A stretch of 6,719 nt of DNA from Thiotrichaceae bacterium (GTDB lineage: Bacteria; Pseudomonadota; Gammaproteobacteria; Thiotrichales; Thiotrichaceae): contig JALWYT010000357.1 in assembly GCA_026992705.1 (NCBI GenBank), forward strand, positions 2,979-9,697, given 5' to 3'. Made by a program: the position numbers and the translations under genes. Below, in pieces: positions 1 to 6,719 of the stretch. The notes beneath the pieces were generated by a model that saw only the letters and a list, made by a program, of their open reading frames with translations, was not told where the DNA came from and did not search any database. How positions within the stretch are numbered: position 1 is the first letter of the stretch; every line of letters starts with the position of its first letter.

Positions 1-1399
1 TTAGTTCATCTTTAATTAAAGTAGTTAACTTTTCATCTGACTCTAAAATACCTTTGAGATAATTCTGCTCTTCTTGCAACTCCGATTGTTCTTTTTTAAT
101 TTTCACCTCTTCTAATTTAGCTAAATGACGGAGTTTTAACTCTAATATAGCTTCTGCTTGAATATCAGTAATACCAAAGCGTTTTGTTAATATAGACTTT
201 GGTTTATCTTTTAGTCGAATAGTCATAATGACTTCATCAATACTAAAAAAAGCAATCATTAAGCCTTCTAGAATATGTAAACGTTTTTCAACTTTATCTA
301 GTCGCCATTGTAATCGCTTAGTAACGACACTACGACGATAAATCAACCATTCGGTCAATATTTGCAACAGATTTTTAACTTGTGGGCTACCATTATTACC
401 AATCATATTAAGATTAACACGATAGCTTTTTTCTAAGTCAGTTGAAGCAAATAGGTGTAACATTAATTGTTCGATATCAACACGATTGGAACGTGGTGTA
501 ATAACTAGCCGGATTGGGTTTTCATGATCAGATTCATCACGTAAACTTTCAACCATCGGTAGCTTTTTAGCTCGTATTTGTTGAGCAATTTGCTCTAAAA
601 CTTTATTACCTGAGACTTGATAGGGCAGTGCAGAAATAATGATATTTCCAGCTTCTTTTTGCCAAATCGCACGGGCTTTTAAGGAACCAAGACCTTTTTC
701 ATATATTTTCTGAATATCATCTTTTGGTGTGATAATTTCAGCTTTAGTTGGATAATCAGGTGCTTGAATAAATTGACAAATTGCCTTTAAACTTGCATTT
801 GGATTATCTAATAAGTGGATACAAGCATTAACAACCTCACGTAAATTATGCGGTGGAATGTCAGTTGCCATGCCAACTGCAATTCCCATGCCTCCATTAA
901 GTAAAACATTAGGAACACGAGCTGGAAGAACAGCTGGTTCTTTTAATGTTCCATCAAAGTTAGGCACCCAATCAGCTGTTCCCTGCTCTAACTCCTGCAG
1001 TAATAACTTAGCATAAGGGGTTAAGCGAGATTCAGTATATCGCATGGCGGCGAATGACTTAGGATCATCTTGCGATCCCCAGTTGCCTTGACCATCAACC
1101 AATGGATAACGATAAGAAAACGGCTGTGCCATTAATACCATTGCTTCATAGCAGGCACTATCGCCATGTGGATGAAATTTACCTAGTACATCACCGACAG
1201 TTCTGGCTGATTTTTTATGCTTAGATGCCGCTGATAGTCCTAACTCGGACATGGCATAAATAATGCGACGTTGTACGGGTTTTAAGCCATCACCAATATT
1301 TGGTAAGGCTCGATCCATGATGACATACATGGAATAATCCAAATATGCCTTTTCTGTATAATCTTGTAGCGGAAGCTGTTCAATACCTTCGTAATTCAT
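1..1399 (-). CDS. parC: DNA topoisomerase IV subunit A (ParC), 3' end outside window
   Basis: ParC is the DNA-breaking and rejoining subunit of topoisomerase IV, which with ParE decatenates daughter chromosomes. I translated the minus strand from the ATG at 1399-1397: 466 codons are open and the frame leaves the window at base 1. The usual length is about 740-760 residues, so roughly the last 280 (the C-terminal beta-pinwheel) are missing only because of the window edge. Visible landmarks are KPVQRR at about 40-45, HPHGDSACYE at 76-85, and AAMRYTE with the catalytic Tyr121 that forms the DNA phosphotyrosine. GIAVGMATDIPPHNLREV and RDESDHEN follow, then a charged coiled-coil stretch at the end of the visible part. 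Ser81 and Glu85 match E. coli Ser80 and Glu84, so the quinolone-resistance hot spots are wild type. GyrA is the paralogue to exclude; the near-colinear match to E. coli ParC around the active site and at 'FDGTLKEP' favours ParC. No clear Shine-Dalgarno precedes the start (the leader is AT-rich), but the N-terminus aligns with E. coli ParC to within one residue. Confidence 0.96.
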   Translation of the reverse strand, partial: MNYEGIEQLPLQDYTEKAYLDYSMYVIMDRALPNIGDGLKPVQRRIIYAMSELGLSAASKHKKSARTVGDVLGKFHPHGDSACYEAMVLMAQPFSYRYPLVDGQGNWGSQDDPKSFAAMRYTESRLTPYAKLLLQELEQGTADWVPNFDGTLKEPAVLPARVPNVLLNGGMGIAVGMATDIPPHNLREVVNACIHLLDNPNASLKAICQFIQAPDYPTKAEIITPKDDIQKIYEKGLGSLKARAIWQKEAGNIIISALPYQVSGNKVLEQIAQQIRAKKLPMVESLRDESDHENPIRLVITPRSNRVDIEQLMLHLFASTDLEKSYRVNLNMIGNNGSPQVKNLLQILTEWLIYRRSVVTKRLQWRLDKVEKRLHILEGLMIAFFSIDEVIMTIRLKDKPKSILTKRFGITDIQAEAILELKLRHLAKLEEVKIKKEQSELQEEQNYLKGILESDEKLTTLIKDEL

Positions 1400-1431
1400 T
1401 GTTATTTTATATTCGTTTGTCTGATTAATTT

Positions 1432-1437
1432 ATTATA
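1432..1437 (-). promoter_or_regulatory. Possible -10 box for parC
   Basis: Read on the minus strand this is a perfect TATAAT hexamer, about 32 bases upstream of the parC start codon. No good -35 hexamer is seen 16-18 bases further upstream. In an AT-rich intergenic region a lone TATAAT can arise by chance, so this is only a suggestion. Confidence 0.25.
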
Positions 1438-1474
1438 TGATAAATCTATGTCGCTACTTATAATAATGGCGGTA

Positions 1475-1543
1475 AAGATAGTAAGCAATTGATTATTCGG
1501 GATGCTGTGAATACATCCCGAATAATCAATTGCTTACCATCTT
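1475..1543. repeat. Long near-perfect palindrome, copy 1 of a dispersed repeat
   Basis: Arms 1481-1504 and 1514-1537 are perfect 24-base reverse complements around a 9-base loop (CTGTGAATA). After one mismatch the pairing continues for 5 more base pairs, so 29 of 30 positions pair between 1475-1504 and 1514-1543. Transcribed from either strand it would form a very stable hairpin. No T-run follows on either side, so it is not a standard intrinsic terminator. The core, loop included, recurs in opposite orientation at 5352-5400 (about 43 of 49 positions identical over 1479-1527). This marks it as a member of a repeated intergenic element of the REP or small-MITE kind rather than a one-off operator. 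It lies between divergent parC and lptD, outside both genes. The family name is not known to me. Confidence 0.88.
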
Positions 1544-1570
1544 CTAAATAGATTACGTTAAGCTCATACA

Positions 1571-1630
1571 TTAAGTAACCAAGCTGAGGGGGCGAGTTTG
1601 AGGACTACGAAAAAATGGATATTCTGCCAT
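1571..1630 (-). CDS. Possible 19-residue small ORF with strong Shine-Dalgarno, unknown
   Basis: On the minus strand an ATG at 1630-1628 opens a 19-codon frame ending in TAA (1573-1571), starting MAEYPFF and ending LSLVT. It is preceded by a full AGGAGG (1647-1642) with an 11-base spacer, slightly long but the best ribosome-binding site in the window. It lies upstream of parC on the same strand, and 27 bases separate its stop from the long palindrome. It has no hydrophobic segment and no family I recognise. It could be a leader peptide, a translated remnant or chance. The same bases on the plus strand lie in the presumed lptD leader. Only the SD supports it; no function is proposed. Confidence 0.22.
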   Translation of the reverse strand: MAEYPFFRSPQTRPLSLVT

Positions 1631-1671
1631 ACTAATACTAACCTCCTAAGAAAGTAAATACTCTCAATTCT

Positions 1672-3852
1672 ATGCAAAAAACAATGACAATAATACATCC
1701 TAATTTTTACTTAATCTTATCACTTGGCTTACTAGCAAGCCCTAGTATTCTTTGGGCAGTAGAATGGCAAAGCTGTAAAGCGAGTGTAAATAAGCCGGTT
1801 ATTGCCTCACTCCCTGAGAATTTGCAAGCAGAAGATACTTATTTAGAAGCAGATAAAGCCTTGTTGAGTAAAGTAGGTGAATCACAACTTTGGGGAAATG
1901 TATTTATTGTTAACGATGGCAAGCAATATTTTGCTGACAAAATTATATATAATAGAAATACAGAAATTGCCAAAGCAAAAGGACATGTTAAAAGCTTAAC
2001 AAAGCATTTATATGTTAGTAGTAAAGAAGCAACATTTAATTTAAAAACACAAAATAATATTGCTACTGATGCAAGCTATCAAATATTTGAGGACAATGGT
2101 GACTTAAATAGTCGAGGTACAAGTCAATCTATACATCAATTGGGTGATAAATTTACCTATTTAAACAATACGACTTATTCAACCTGTCCAATTGATCAAA
2201 CTAGTTGGTATTTAAGCTCTTCTACAATCAAATTAAACCACGAGAAAGAAGTGGGCACCGCTCGGAATGTAACCTTAAGAGTTAGCAAAAAAAATATGCC
2301 TGTTTTTTATTTTCCTTATTTATCTTTTCCATTAACTAATGAAAGAAAATCAGGCTTTTTATTACCATCATATACCAATAGTGGAAAGTTAGGCATCGGT
2401 ATATCGATACCCTATTATTTTAATCTCGCTCCTAATTATGATTATACATTAACACCTAACTTTTACTCTAAACGTGGTATAAAATATGATAATACGCTTC
2501 GTTATTTAACACCTAAACACAATGGCGTATTAAATTATGAAGTTTTATTTAATGACAATAAGCGTAGTGCTGAAAACCGACATTATTACAATATTCGACA
2601 CCTCACGCAGTTTAGTGACCGCACAAAATTGAGTATTGATGCAGAAGGAGCATCAGATGTTAATTACTTCGATGACTTCAGTGACAATCTAAAAGCATCA
2701 AGCCGTACCATATTTGAACGTAGAATTGAAGCCCAAACATCTGGAGATCATTGGAACTTAATGGGGCGTTTGCAAGACTTTCAATTACTTGATGGAACGT
2801 CTGATCCATATCGACGTTTGCCACAGATTGTTTTTAATTATGACCCTGATATAAGCAATAATAGTACTGATCTTTCTGTTAGCTCAGAATTGGTTTACTT
2901 TGATAAGAAAAAGCAGACATCAGCCACAACAGGCTCACGTTTTGATGTTAATGCAAGTGTTTCTAAAAATTTTTCAAGTTTATCTTATTTCCTAAAACCA
3001 TCATTACGATTACGCTATACGCAATACAACCTTAATAATAATCCACCAGGAAAAAATAAAATCACTCGGACTTTACCGACATTTAGTGTTGATAGTGGTA
3101 TTTTCTTTGAGCGTGATTTTGCCAACGGAAAAAAGGTACAAACCTTAGAACCTAGACTATTTTATACCCATACGCCTTATACTGATCAAGACGATATTCC
3201 CATTTTTGATACCTCAGAAAATAGTTTCCGTTATGATCAATTATTTAGTGAAAGTCGCTTTTCAGGAAAAGACCGTATTGAAGATACCAATCGACTTTCA
3301 GCATCATTAACATCAAGAATTTTAGATCAAGCTACAGGTAATGAATTATTTACGGCTAGTGTCGGTCAAATATTCCACTTTAATAATCGTAATGTTACAT
3401 TGCCAGGTAATAACAGCAAAACTAATCCACGTTCCGAGCTAGCACTTGAATTTTCAGGTAACTTGAATGAAAACATTACGGTATCATCAACGTCTTTATG
3501 GAAGGCAGATGCAAGCCACATACTATCAGGGCAGCTTCGATTGAATTATCAGGATGACAAATCTCGTTCTGTCAACAGCACTTACCGTTACCGACAAGAC
3601 TCATTAAAACAACTAGACTTAGACTTTTCTGTTCCTGTTAAAAATAATTGGCGACTTACAGGAGGATGGAATCAGGACTTACTCAACCAACGTACCTTAG
3701 AGAATAACTTAGGTATAGAATATACAACCTGCTGTATTCGATCGCGTATTTCGGCAAAAAAGTACCTGACTTCTGATAATAATACTTATGATAATGCCAT
3801 ATTTATGGAGGTCTCTTTTAAAGGGCTTGGTAGCTTCACACCTATTCAATAA
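1672..3852 (+). CDS. lptD: LPS-assembly protein LptD (outer-membrane LPS translocon barrel)
   Basis: LptD, formerly Imp/OstA, is the outer-membrane beta-barrel that with lipoprotein LptE inserts lipopolysaccharide into the outer leaflet, receiving it across the periplasmic LptA bridge. The 726-residue product has a signal peptide (hydrophobic core about 12-27, likely cleavage after LWA, residue 29). An LptA-like beta-jellyroll follows at about 55-170 and the large C-terminal barrel from about 200 to the end. The family's four cysteines are all present: Cys35, Cys172 and the adjacent pair Cys687-Cys688, corresponding to E. coli 31, 173, 724 and 725, so the essential inter-domain disulfides can form. 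Other matches are KSGFLLPSY (226-234) and LEPRLFYTH...DRIEDTNRLSASLTSR (492-549). It is about 58 residues shorter than E. coli LptD, partly in the barrel between the cysteines. The start is the only ATG/GTG/TTG between the upstream in-frame stop (1639) and the signal peptide, except Met5. No Shine-Dalgarno is visible. A weak promoter guess is TTGAGG (1598) with TATTCT (1620). Confidence 0.96.
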   Translation: MQKTMTIIHPNFYLILSLGLLASPSILWAVEWQSCKASVNKPVIASLPENLQAEDTYLEADKALLSKVGESQLWGNVFIVNDGKQYFADKIIYNRNTEIAKAKGHVKSLTKHLYVSSKEATFNLKTQNNIATDASYQIFEDNGDLNSRGTSQSIHQLGDKFTYLNNTTYSTCPIDQTSWYLSSSTIKLNHEKEVGTARNVTLRVSKKNMPVFYFPYLSFPLTNERKSGFLLPSYTNSGKLGIGISIPYYFNLAPNYDYTLTPNFYSKRGIKYDNTLRYLTPKHNGVLNYEVLFNDNKRSAENRHYYNIRHLTQFSDRTKLSIDAEGASDVNYFDDFSDNLKASSRTIFERRIEAQTSGDHWNLMGRLQDFQLLDGTSDPYRRLPQIVFNYDPDISNNSTDLSVSSELVYFDKKKQTSATTGSRFDVNASVSKNFSSLSYFLKPSLRLRYTQYNLNNNPPGKNKITRTLPTFSVDSGIFFERDFANGKKVQTLEPRLFYTHTPYTDQDDIPIFDTSENSFRYDQLFSESRFSGKDRIEDTNRLSASLTSRILDQATGNELFTASVGQIFHFNNRNVTLPGNNSKTNPRSELALEFSGNLNENITVSSTSLWKADASHILSGQLRLNYQDDKSRSVNSTYRYRQDSLKQLDLDFSVPVKNNWRLTGGWNQDLLNQRTLENNLGIEYTTCCIRSRISAKKYLTSDNNTYDNAIFMEVSFKGLGSFTPIQ

Positions 3853-3993
3853 AGCATACTGAGAAACCTTTAACGCAAAAATCATCCTAAACCATTAAAT
3901 TAAGAAGTTTCTAGAAGGCTAACTGAGAATGTGCAAGCTCCTAGTGGATGGGCTATTATTCACAGAGAATAAAACCAAATATTGGAAAAAAAT

Positions 3994-5334
3994 ATGAATA
4001 AAGTAAATACATATTTACCCTTACTAATGATAAAATATTTATTATTTGTTTGTATATTTTTATTGCTTGGAGTAACCAATATCTCGGCAAACACACCGAT
4101 TGATCGTATTGCTGCCGTCGTAAATAATGATGTCGTCATGTTAAGTGAGATAGACAAGCGGGCAAAATTACTTCGAGCCACATCAAAGCAAGCAGCTAGA
4201 CTCTCGCCTGCACAGCTCAGAGTTGCTGCACTGGATGACCTTATTCTTGAAAAAATTCAGCTACAGCAGGCAAAAGAAAGAGGTATTGAAATTGACTCGA
4301 TACAACTCAATAAAACGCTAGAAAAGATTGCTGCAAAAAATCGCATGTCTTTAGGGCAATTTCGTCAAGCTTTACAACGTGAAGGCATGGATTATAAAAA
4401 CTATCGTGAACAGGTACGTAACCGTATGATCATGGAAGCACTACGCCAGAGACAGGTTGATAAACATATCAATGTTTCTCAACAAGAAATTGAAGACTTG
4501 ATTGTTAGCCAAAGTAATATCTTAAATAAAGGTGTTCAATATAAACTACAACATATTCTTGTTTCTGCTCCTAATGGCACACCCATTGCTCAAGTCAATG
4601 CTGCAAAAAAACGGGCAGAAGACTTACGCAAAAAAGTCATTGAAACAAGAAATTTTGATGCTATAGCCAGATCATCCTCTGATAACAATGCTGCAAAAAA
4701 TGGTGGACATCTTGGTTGGCAAGCTGCTGAAAATTTACCCGCATCATTCAATCGTGTTTTAGCTCTGTTGGATGTTGGAGCTATTTCAGAGGTTGTACGT
4801 GATCCTACAGGTTTCCATATTCTTAAACTTTTAGATAAACGCGGCGGGGCACAACAAGGCAAAGGCATTATCACCAAAGCCCATGTACGCCATATTCTTA
4901 TCAAAGTTGATAATAAACGTACTGATGCTCAGGCTAGACAAGAAATTACGAAAATCCGCCAGCAAATTGAAGCAGGAGCAAATTTTGCCGATCTTGCTAG
5001 AAAATACTCAGATGATCTAGGCAGCAAAGCCAATGGCGGTGATCTAGGTTGGGTTTCTGAAACGTCACTTGTACCACAATTTGCCAATGTTATGAAACAA
5101 CAAGCCGTGAAAACATTAAGTACTCCATTTAGAACGCAATATGGTTGGCATATATTGGAAGTATTAGAAAAAAGACAAGTAGATAACACACCAGAAAAGC
5201 TAAAACTCAAAGCACAAGCATTCCTTGGACAACGTAAATTGGAAGAAGAATATGAAGCATGGTTACAACGCCTAAAAGGTGAAGCTTATATTGAATACCG
5301 CATCCCACTTGGTAAAAATATTCGTCTTAAATAA
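3994..5334 (+). CDS. surA: Periplasmic chaperone and peptidyl-prolyl isomerase SurA
   Basis: SurA binds unfolded outer-membrane proteins in the periplasm and delivers them to the BAM complex; LptD, encoded just upstream, is a known strongly dependent client. From the ATG at 3994 the protein is 446 residues (E. coli 428). A long hydrophobic signal peptide (about 9-28, likely cut after NISA at 32) leads into IDRIAAVVNNDVVMLSEID, the typical SurA N-terminal chaperone start. Helical chaperone sequence runs to about 175. Two parvulin domains follow, at about 179-282 (LQHILV, NGGHLGW, TGFHILKL) and 294-393 (VRHILI, NGGDLGW, YGWHILEV). The C-terminal helix (EEEYEAWLQRLKGEAYIEYR) completes the family layout. 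The ATG is preferred to an in-frame TTG at 3982 because GGA at 3984-3986 sits at proper Shine-Dalgarno distance from the ATG and overlaps the TTG. The 141-base gap after lptD has only a weak 6-bp hairpin (3956-3972) and no terminator, so co-transcription with lptD is likely. Confidence 0.96.
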   Translation: MNKVNTYLPLLMIKYLLFVCIFLLLGVTNISANTPIDRIAAVVNNDVVMLSEIDKRAKLLRATSKQAARLSPAQLRVAALDDLILEKIQLQQAKERGIEIDSIQLNKTLEKIAAKNRMSLGQFRQALQREGMDYKNYREQVRNRMIMEALRQRQVDKHINVSQQEIEDLIVSQSNILNKGVQYKLQHILVSAPNGTPIAQVNAAKKRAEDLRKKVIETRNFDAIARSSSDNNAAKNGGHLGWQAAENLPASFNRVLALLDVGAISEVVRDPTGFHILKLLDKRGGAQQGKGIITKAHVRHILIKVDNKRTDAQARQEITKIRQQIEAGANFADLARKYSDDLGSKANGGDLGWVSETSLVPQFANVMKQQAVKTLSTPFRTQYGWHILEVLEKRQVDNTPEKLKLKAQAFLGQRKLEEEYEAWLQRLKGEAYIEYRIPLGKNIRLK

Positions 5335-5351
5335 CGACACCGCATGTACAT

Positions 5352-5400
5352 AATTATTCGGGAGGTATTTACAGCATCCCGAATAATCAATCACTTATTA
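5352..5400. repeat. Inverted second copy of the palindromic repeat
   Basis: The reverse complement of this stretch matches 1479-1527 at about 43 of 49 positions without gaps. It keeps an 11-bp perfect stem (5353-5363 with 5377-5387) built on ATTATTCGGGA, and the loop reads CTGTAAATAC against CTGTGAATAC in copy 1. One stem base inside the loop side has changed (GG at 5364-5365 facing CA), and the outer arm near surA has lost pairing, so this hairpin is shorter than copy 1. It begins 17 bases after the surA stop codon and ends 48 bases before pdxA. No T-run follows, so it is not a classic terminator, though it could stabilise the 3' end of a surA message or dampen read-through to pdxA. Confidence 0.85.
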
Positions 5401-5448
5401 AGCTAATACACTATTATTTAGTACCAACGCTTTTACTCCCCTGCCCCT

Positions 5449-6420
5449 ATGACAAAAAAGATTCTTATCACTTCAGGCGAACCCGCTGGCATCGGTCCAG
5501 ACATTATTCTTGAATTACTCAGCCAGCAAAACTTTCCTGCTGAACTCGTTGTGGTTGGCGATCCAGATATTTTCTCTGCACGTGCCAAACAATTAGGGAT
5601 TGATATTAAACTAAACCAATACAACCCTAAGGCAGAAAATAGCCATTCAGCCCATCACATCAATATTATTCCTATACACTGCCCTGCCCCAGTGATTGCG
5701 AGCAAACTCAACTCAGACAACGCACATTATGTTTTAGACACCTTAGAATTTGCCACCAAAGCTTGTCTTAATAAAGACTTTGCAGCAATGGTGACGCCTC
5801 CTATACACAAAGGCGTAATCAATGAAGCAGGTATTACCTTTAGTGGGCATACTGAATTTTTAGCTGAACTCACAAAGACCAAACTTCCTGTTATGATGCT
5901 TGCTGCTGATAAATTGCGTGTTGCACTAGCAACCACCCACCTACCTTTATCAGAAGTCAGCAAAGCCATTACTACCGAACTGCTTGAAGATATTTTGACA
6001 ATACTGCATCACGACCTACAGAAAAAATTCACTATTCAGCAACCACATATATTAGTCTGCGGGCTCAATCCTCATGCTGGTGAAGGCGGACACATGGGGC
6101 ATGAAGAAATCGACATAATAGAGCCAACACTGAATAAAATGCGGCAAATAGGAATGAACATTACGGGACCACTCCCTGCGGATACGCTATTCACCACAAA
6201 ATACCTCGATACAGCAGATGTTGTCCTTGCCATGTATCATGATCAAGGCTTACCCGTGTTAAAATATGTCGGTTTTGGAAATGCCATTAATATCACCCTT
6301 GGTTTGCCGATTATTCGTACATCTGTTGATCACGGCACAGCACTTGAACTTGCAGGCACAGGAAAAGCCAATACGGGCAGCCTATTAGCCGCAATCAAGC
6401 TTGCTATTGAAATTAGCTAA
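5449..6420 (+). CDS. pdxA: 4-hydroxythreonine-4-phosphate dehydrogenase (PdxA)
   Basis: PdxA oxidises 4-phosphohydroxy-L-threonine with NAD+, the product decarboxylating to 3-amino-1-hydroxyacetone phosphate, which PdxJ joins with deoxyxylulose phosphate to make pyridoxine phosphate (deoxyxylulose-dependent vitamin B6 pathway, cytoplasmic, divalent-metal dimer). The 323 residues are a full-length match (E. coli 329). The N-terminus ITSGEPAGIGPDI sets the start. Substrate-binding His134-Thr135 lie in FSGHTEF. The metal-binding histidines are His164 (THLPL), His209 (NPHAGE) and His264 (YHDQG), each two below E. coli 166, 211 and 266. Lys272, Asn281 and Arg290 match E. coli 274, 283 and 292, and the SVDHGTA and GTGKAN signatures close the protein. 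I see no damage. The bases before the ATG are pyrimidine-rich (CTCCCCTGCCCCT) with no Shine-Dalgarno, which is odd for an otherwise standard gene. It is third in the lptD-surA-pdxA run, 114 bases after surA. A PdxA2-type paralogue is less likely given this context. Confidence 0.96.
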   Translation: MTKKILITSGEPAGIGPDIILELLSQQNFPAELVVVGDPDIFSARAKQLGIDIKLNQYNPKAENSHSAHHINIIPIHCPAPVIASKLNSDNAHYVLDTLEFATKACLNKDFAAMVTPPIHKGVINEAGITFSGHTEFLAELTKTKLPVMMLAADKLRVALATTHLPLSEVSKAITTELLEDILTILHHDLQKKFTIQQPHILVCGLNPHAGEGGHMGHEEIDIIEPTLNKMRQIGMNITGPLPADTLFTTKYLDTADVVLAMYHDQGLPVLKYVGFGNAINITLGLPIIRTSVDHGTALELAGTGKANTGSLLAAIKLAIEIS

Positions 6421-6656
6421 AATCTAAGCTAAATACAGAGAAGAACAAGCTACTTTAACAACCCTCTCGTAAAATAAACATTAAGCAATACAATCTATTT
6501 ATTCTTTATCTTTTATCCATTCAGCAGTAATTTTATTATGTTTATCTGATTTACATACCTTATAGATACTATTATTTCTTAGAATACTTATAATCCTTCT
6601 TACTATAAAGGATATAAAAATATTTATTGTTTTATTTAAAAATAAAAGTGCTTGCT
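6421..6656. other. AT-rich intergenic region after pdxA, no recognised gene
   Basis: This stretch is much richer in A and T than the genes and contains no recognisable gene. Near the pdxA stop a 6-bp inverted repeat, TTAGCT (6413-6418) with AGCTAA (6427-6432), lacks a T-run. A second small inverted repeat is ATCCTT (6593-6598) with AAGGAT (6608-6613). A perfect TATAAT lies at 6589-6594 on the plus strand, about 62 bases before the possible gene start at 6657, but without a convincing -35. On the minus strand 6654-6499 is open for 51 codons but has no usual start codon. rsmA, the common follower of pdxA, is absent. Confidence 0.6.
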
Positions 6657-6719
6657 ATGTCTAAAATTACAGCTTCCAATATTATAAAAGGCTCTACTAT
6701 CAATAGAACAATATCAAAC
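6657..6719 (+). CDS. Possible start of an unknown gene, cut by window end
   Basis: An ATG at 6657 opens a frame that stays open for 21 codons to the window edge, beginning MSKITASNIIKGS. The residue mix is Ser/Thr/Ile/Asn-rich and polar, with no signal peptide. There is no strong Shine-Dalgarno (only AAAGTG about 7 bases upstream), though lptD, pdxA and parC in this window also lack one. A TATAAT upstream at 6589 would suit a promoter. Twenty-one codons are too few to name a family, and an open run this short can occur by chance. It is not the start of RsmA as I know it. Confidence 0.3.
   Translation, partial: MSKITASNIIKGSTINRTISN

Noticed and set aside
1039..1159. Possible quinolone-resistance changes in ParC
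   Set aside because: The residues matching E. coli Ser80 and Glu84 are Ser81 and Glu85, the susceptible state.
1475..1543. Palindrome as a bidirectional intrinsic terminator
   Set aside because: Neither side has the run of T residues expected after the stem, and it lies upstream of both divergent genes, where a terminator has no obvious job.
3982..3993. In-frame TTG at 3982 as an alternative surA start, giving 450 residues
   Set aside because: The TTG overlaps the GGA that fits as Shine-Dalgarno for the ATG at 3994, has no good SD of its own, and adds only four residues before a complete signal peptide.
1475..5400. The two repeat copies as CRISPR repeats or as ends of a composite transposon
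   Set aside because: Only two copies 3.9 kb apart with no spacers argue against CRISPR. The DNA between them is ordinary conserved housekeeping sequence with no transposase and no target-site duplication that I can see.
3960..5969. Several minus-strand open frames of 63-104 codons inside surA and pdxA
   Set aside because: They lie antisense to genes with clear family motifs, have Ser/Leu/Arg-rich compositions typical of complementary-strand readings, and show no recognisable domains.
6413..6432. Inverted repeat at the pdxA stop as a terminator
   Set aside because: The stem is only six mostly A-T base pairs and no T-run follows.

Overview
This is a low-GC, gammaproteobacterial-type chromosomal window. 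It holds the 5' two-thirds of parC on the minus strand and, diverging from it, an outer-membrane and vitamin B6 gene run on the plus strand: lptD, surA, pdxA. All four proteins were recognised from sequence motifs and all look intact, except that parC runs off the left edge. The lptD-surA-pdxA order is the classic gammaproteobacterial one. LptD with four cysteines implies a Gram-negative cell with lipopolysaccharide and a disulfide-dependent LPS translocon. Species cannot be assigned from this sequence.

Layout. Positions 1-1399 (minus) encode ParC, the DNA-cleaving subunit of topoisomerase IV, with its active-site tyrosine and wild-type quinolone-target residues. Positions 1400-1671 are the divergent intergenic region. 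It contains a near-perfect long palindrome (1475-1543) and a 19-codon minus-strand reading frame with a strong Shine-Dalgarno sequence (1571-1630). Positions 1672-3852 are lptD, 3994-5334 are surA and 5449-6420 are pdxA. The surA-pdxA gap carries a second, inverted copy of the palindrome core (5352-5400). Positions 6421-6719 are very AT-rich, hold no recognisable gene, and end in the first 21 codons of a possible unknown gene. The usual next gene, rsmA (ksgA), is not there.

How the genes relate. SurA is the periplasmic chaperone that escorts beta-barrel proteins, LptD being a well-known dependent client, so lptD and surA form a functional pair in outer-membrane assembly. PdxA (pyridoxal phosphate synthesis) is a conserved neighbour without an obvious direct role in that process. 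ParC is an unrelated housekeeping gene that happens to be divergent.

No new multi-gene system is visible. The most interesting material is non-coding: the two copies of a palindromic repeat whose asymmetric loop is conserved, and the small SD-led frame upstream of parC.
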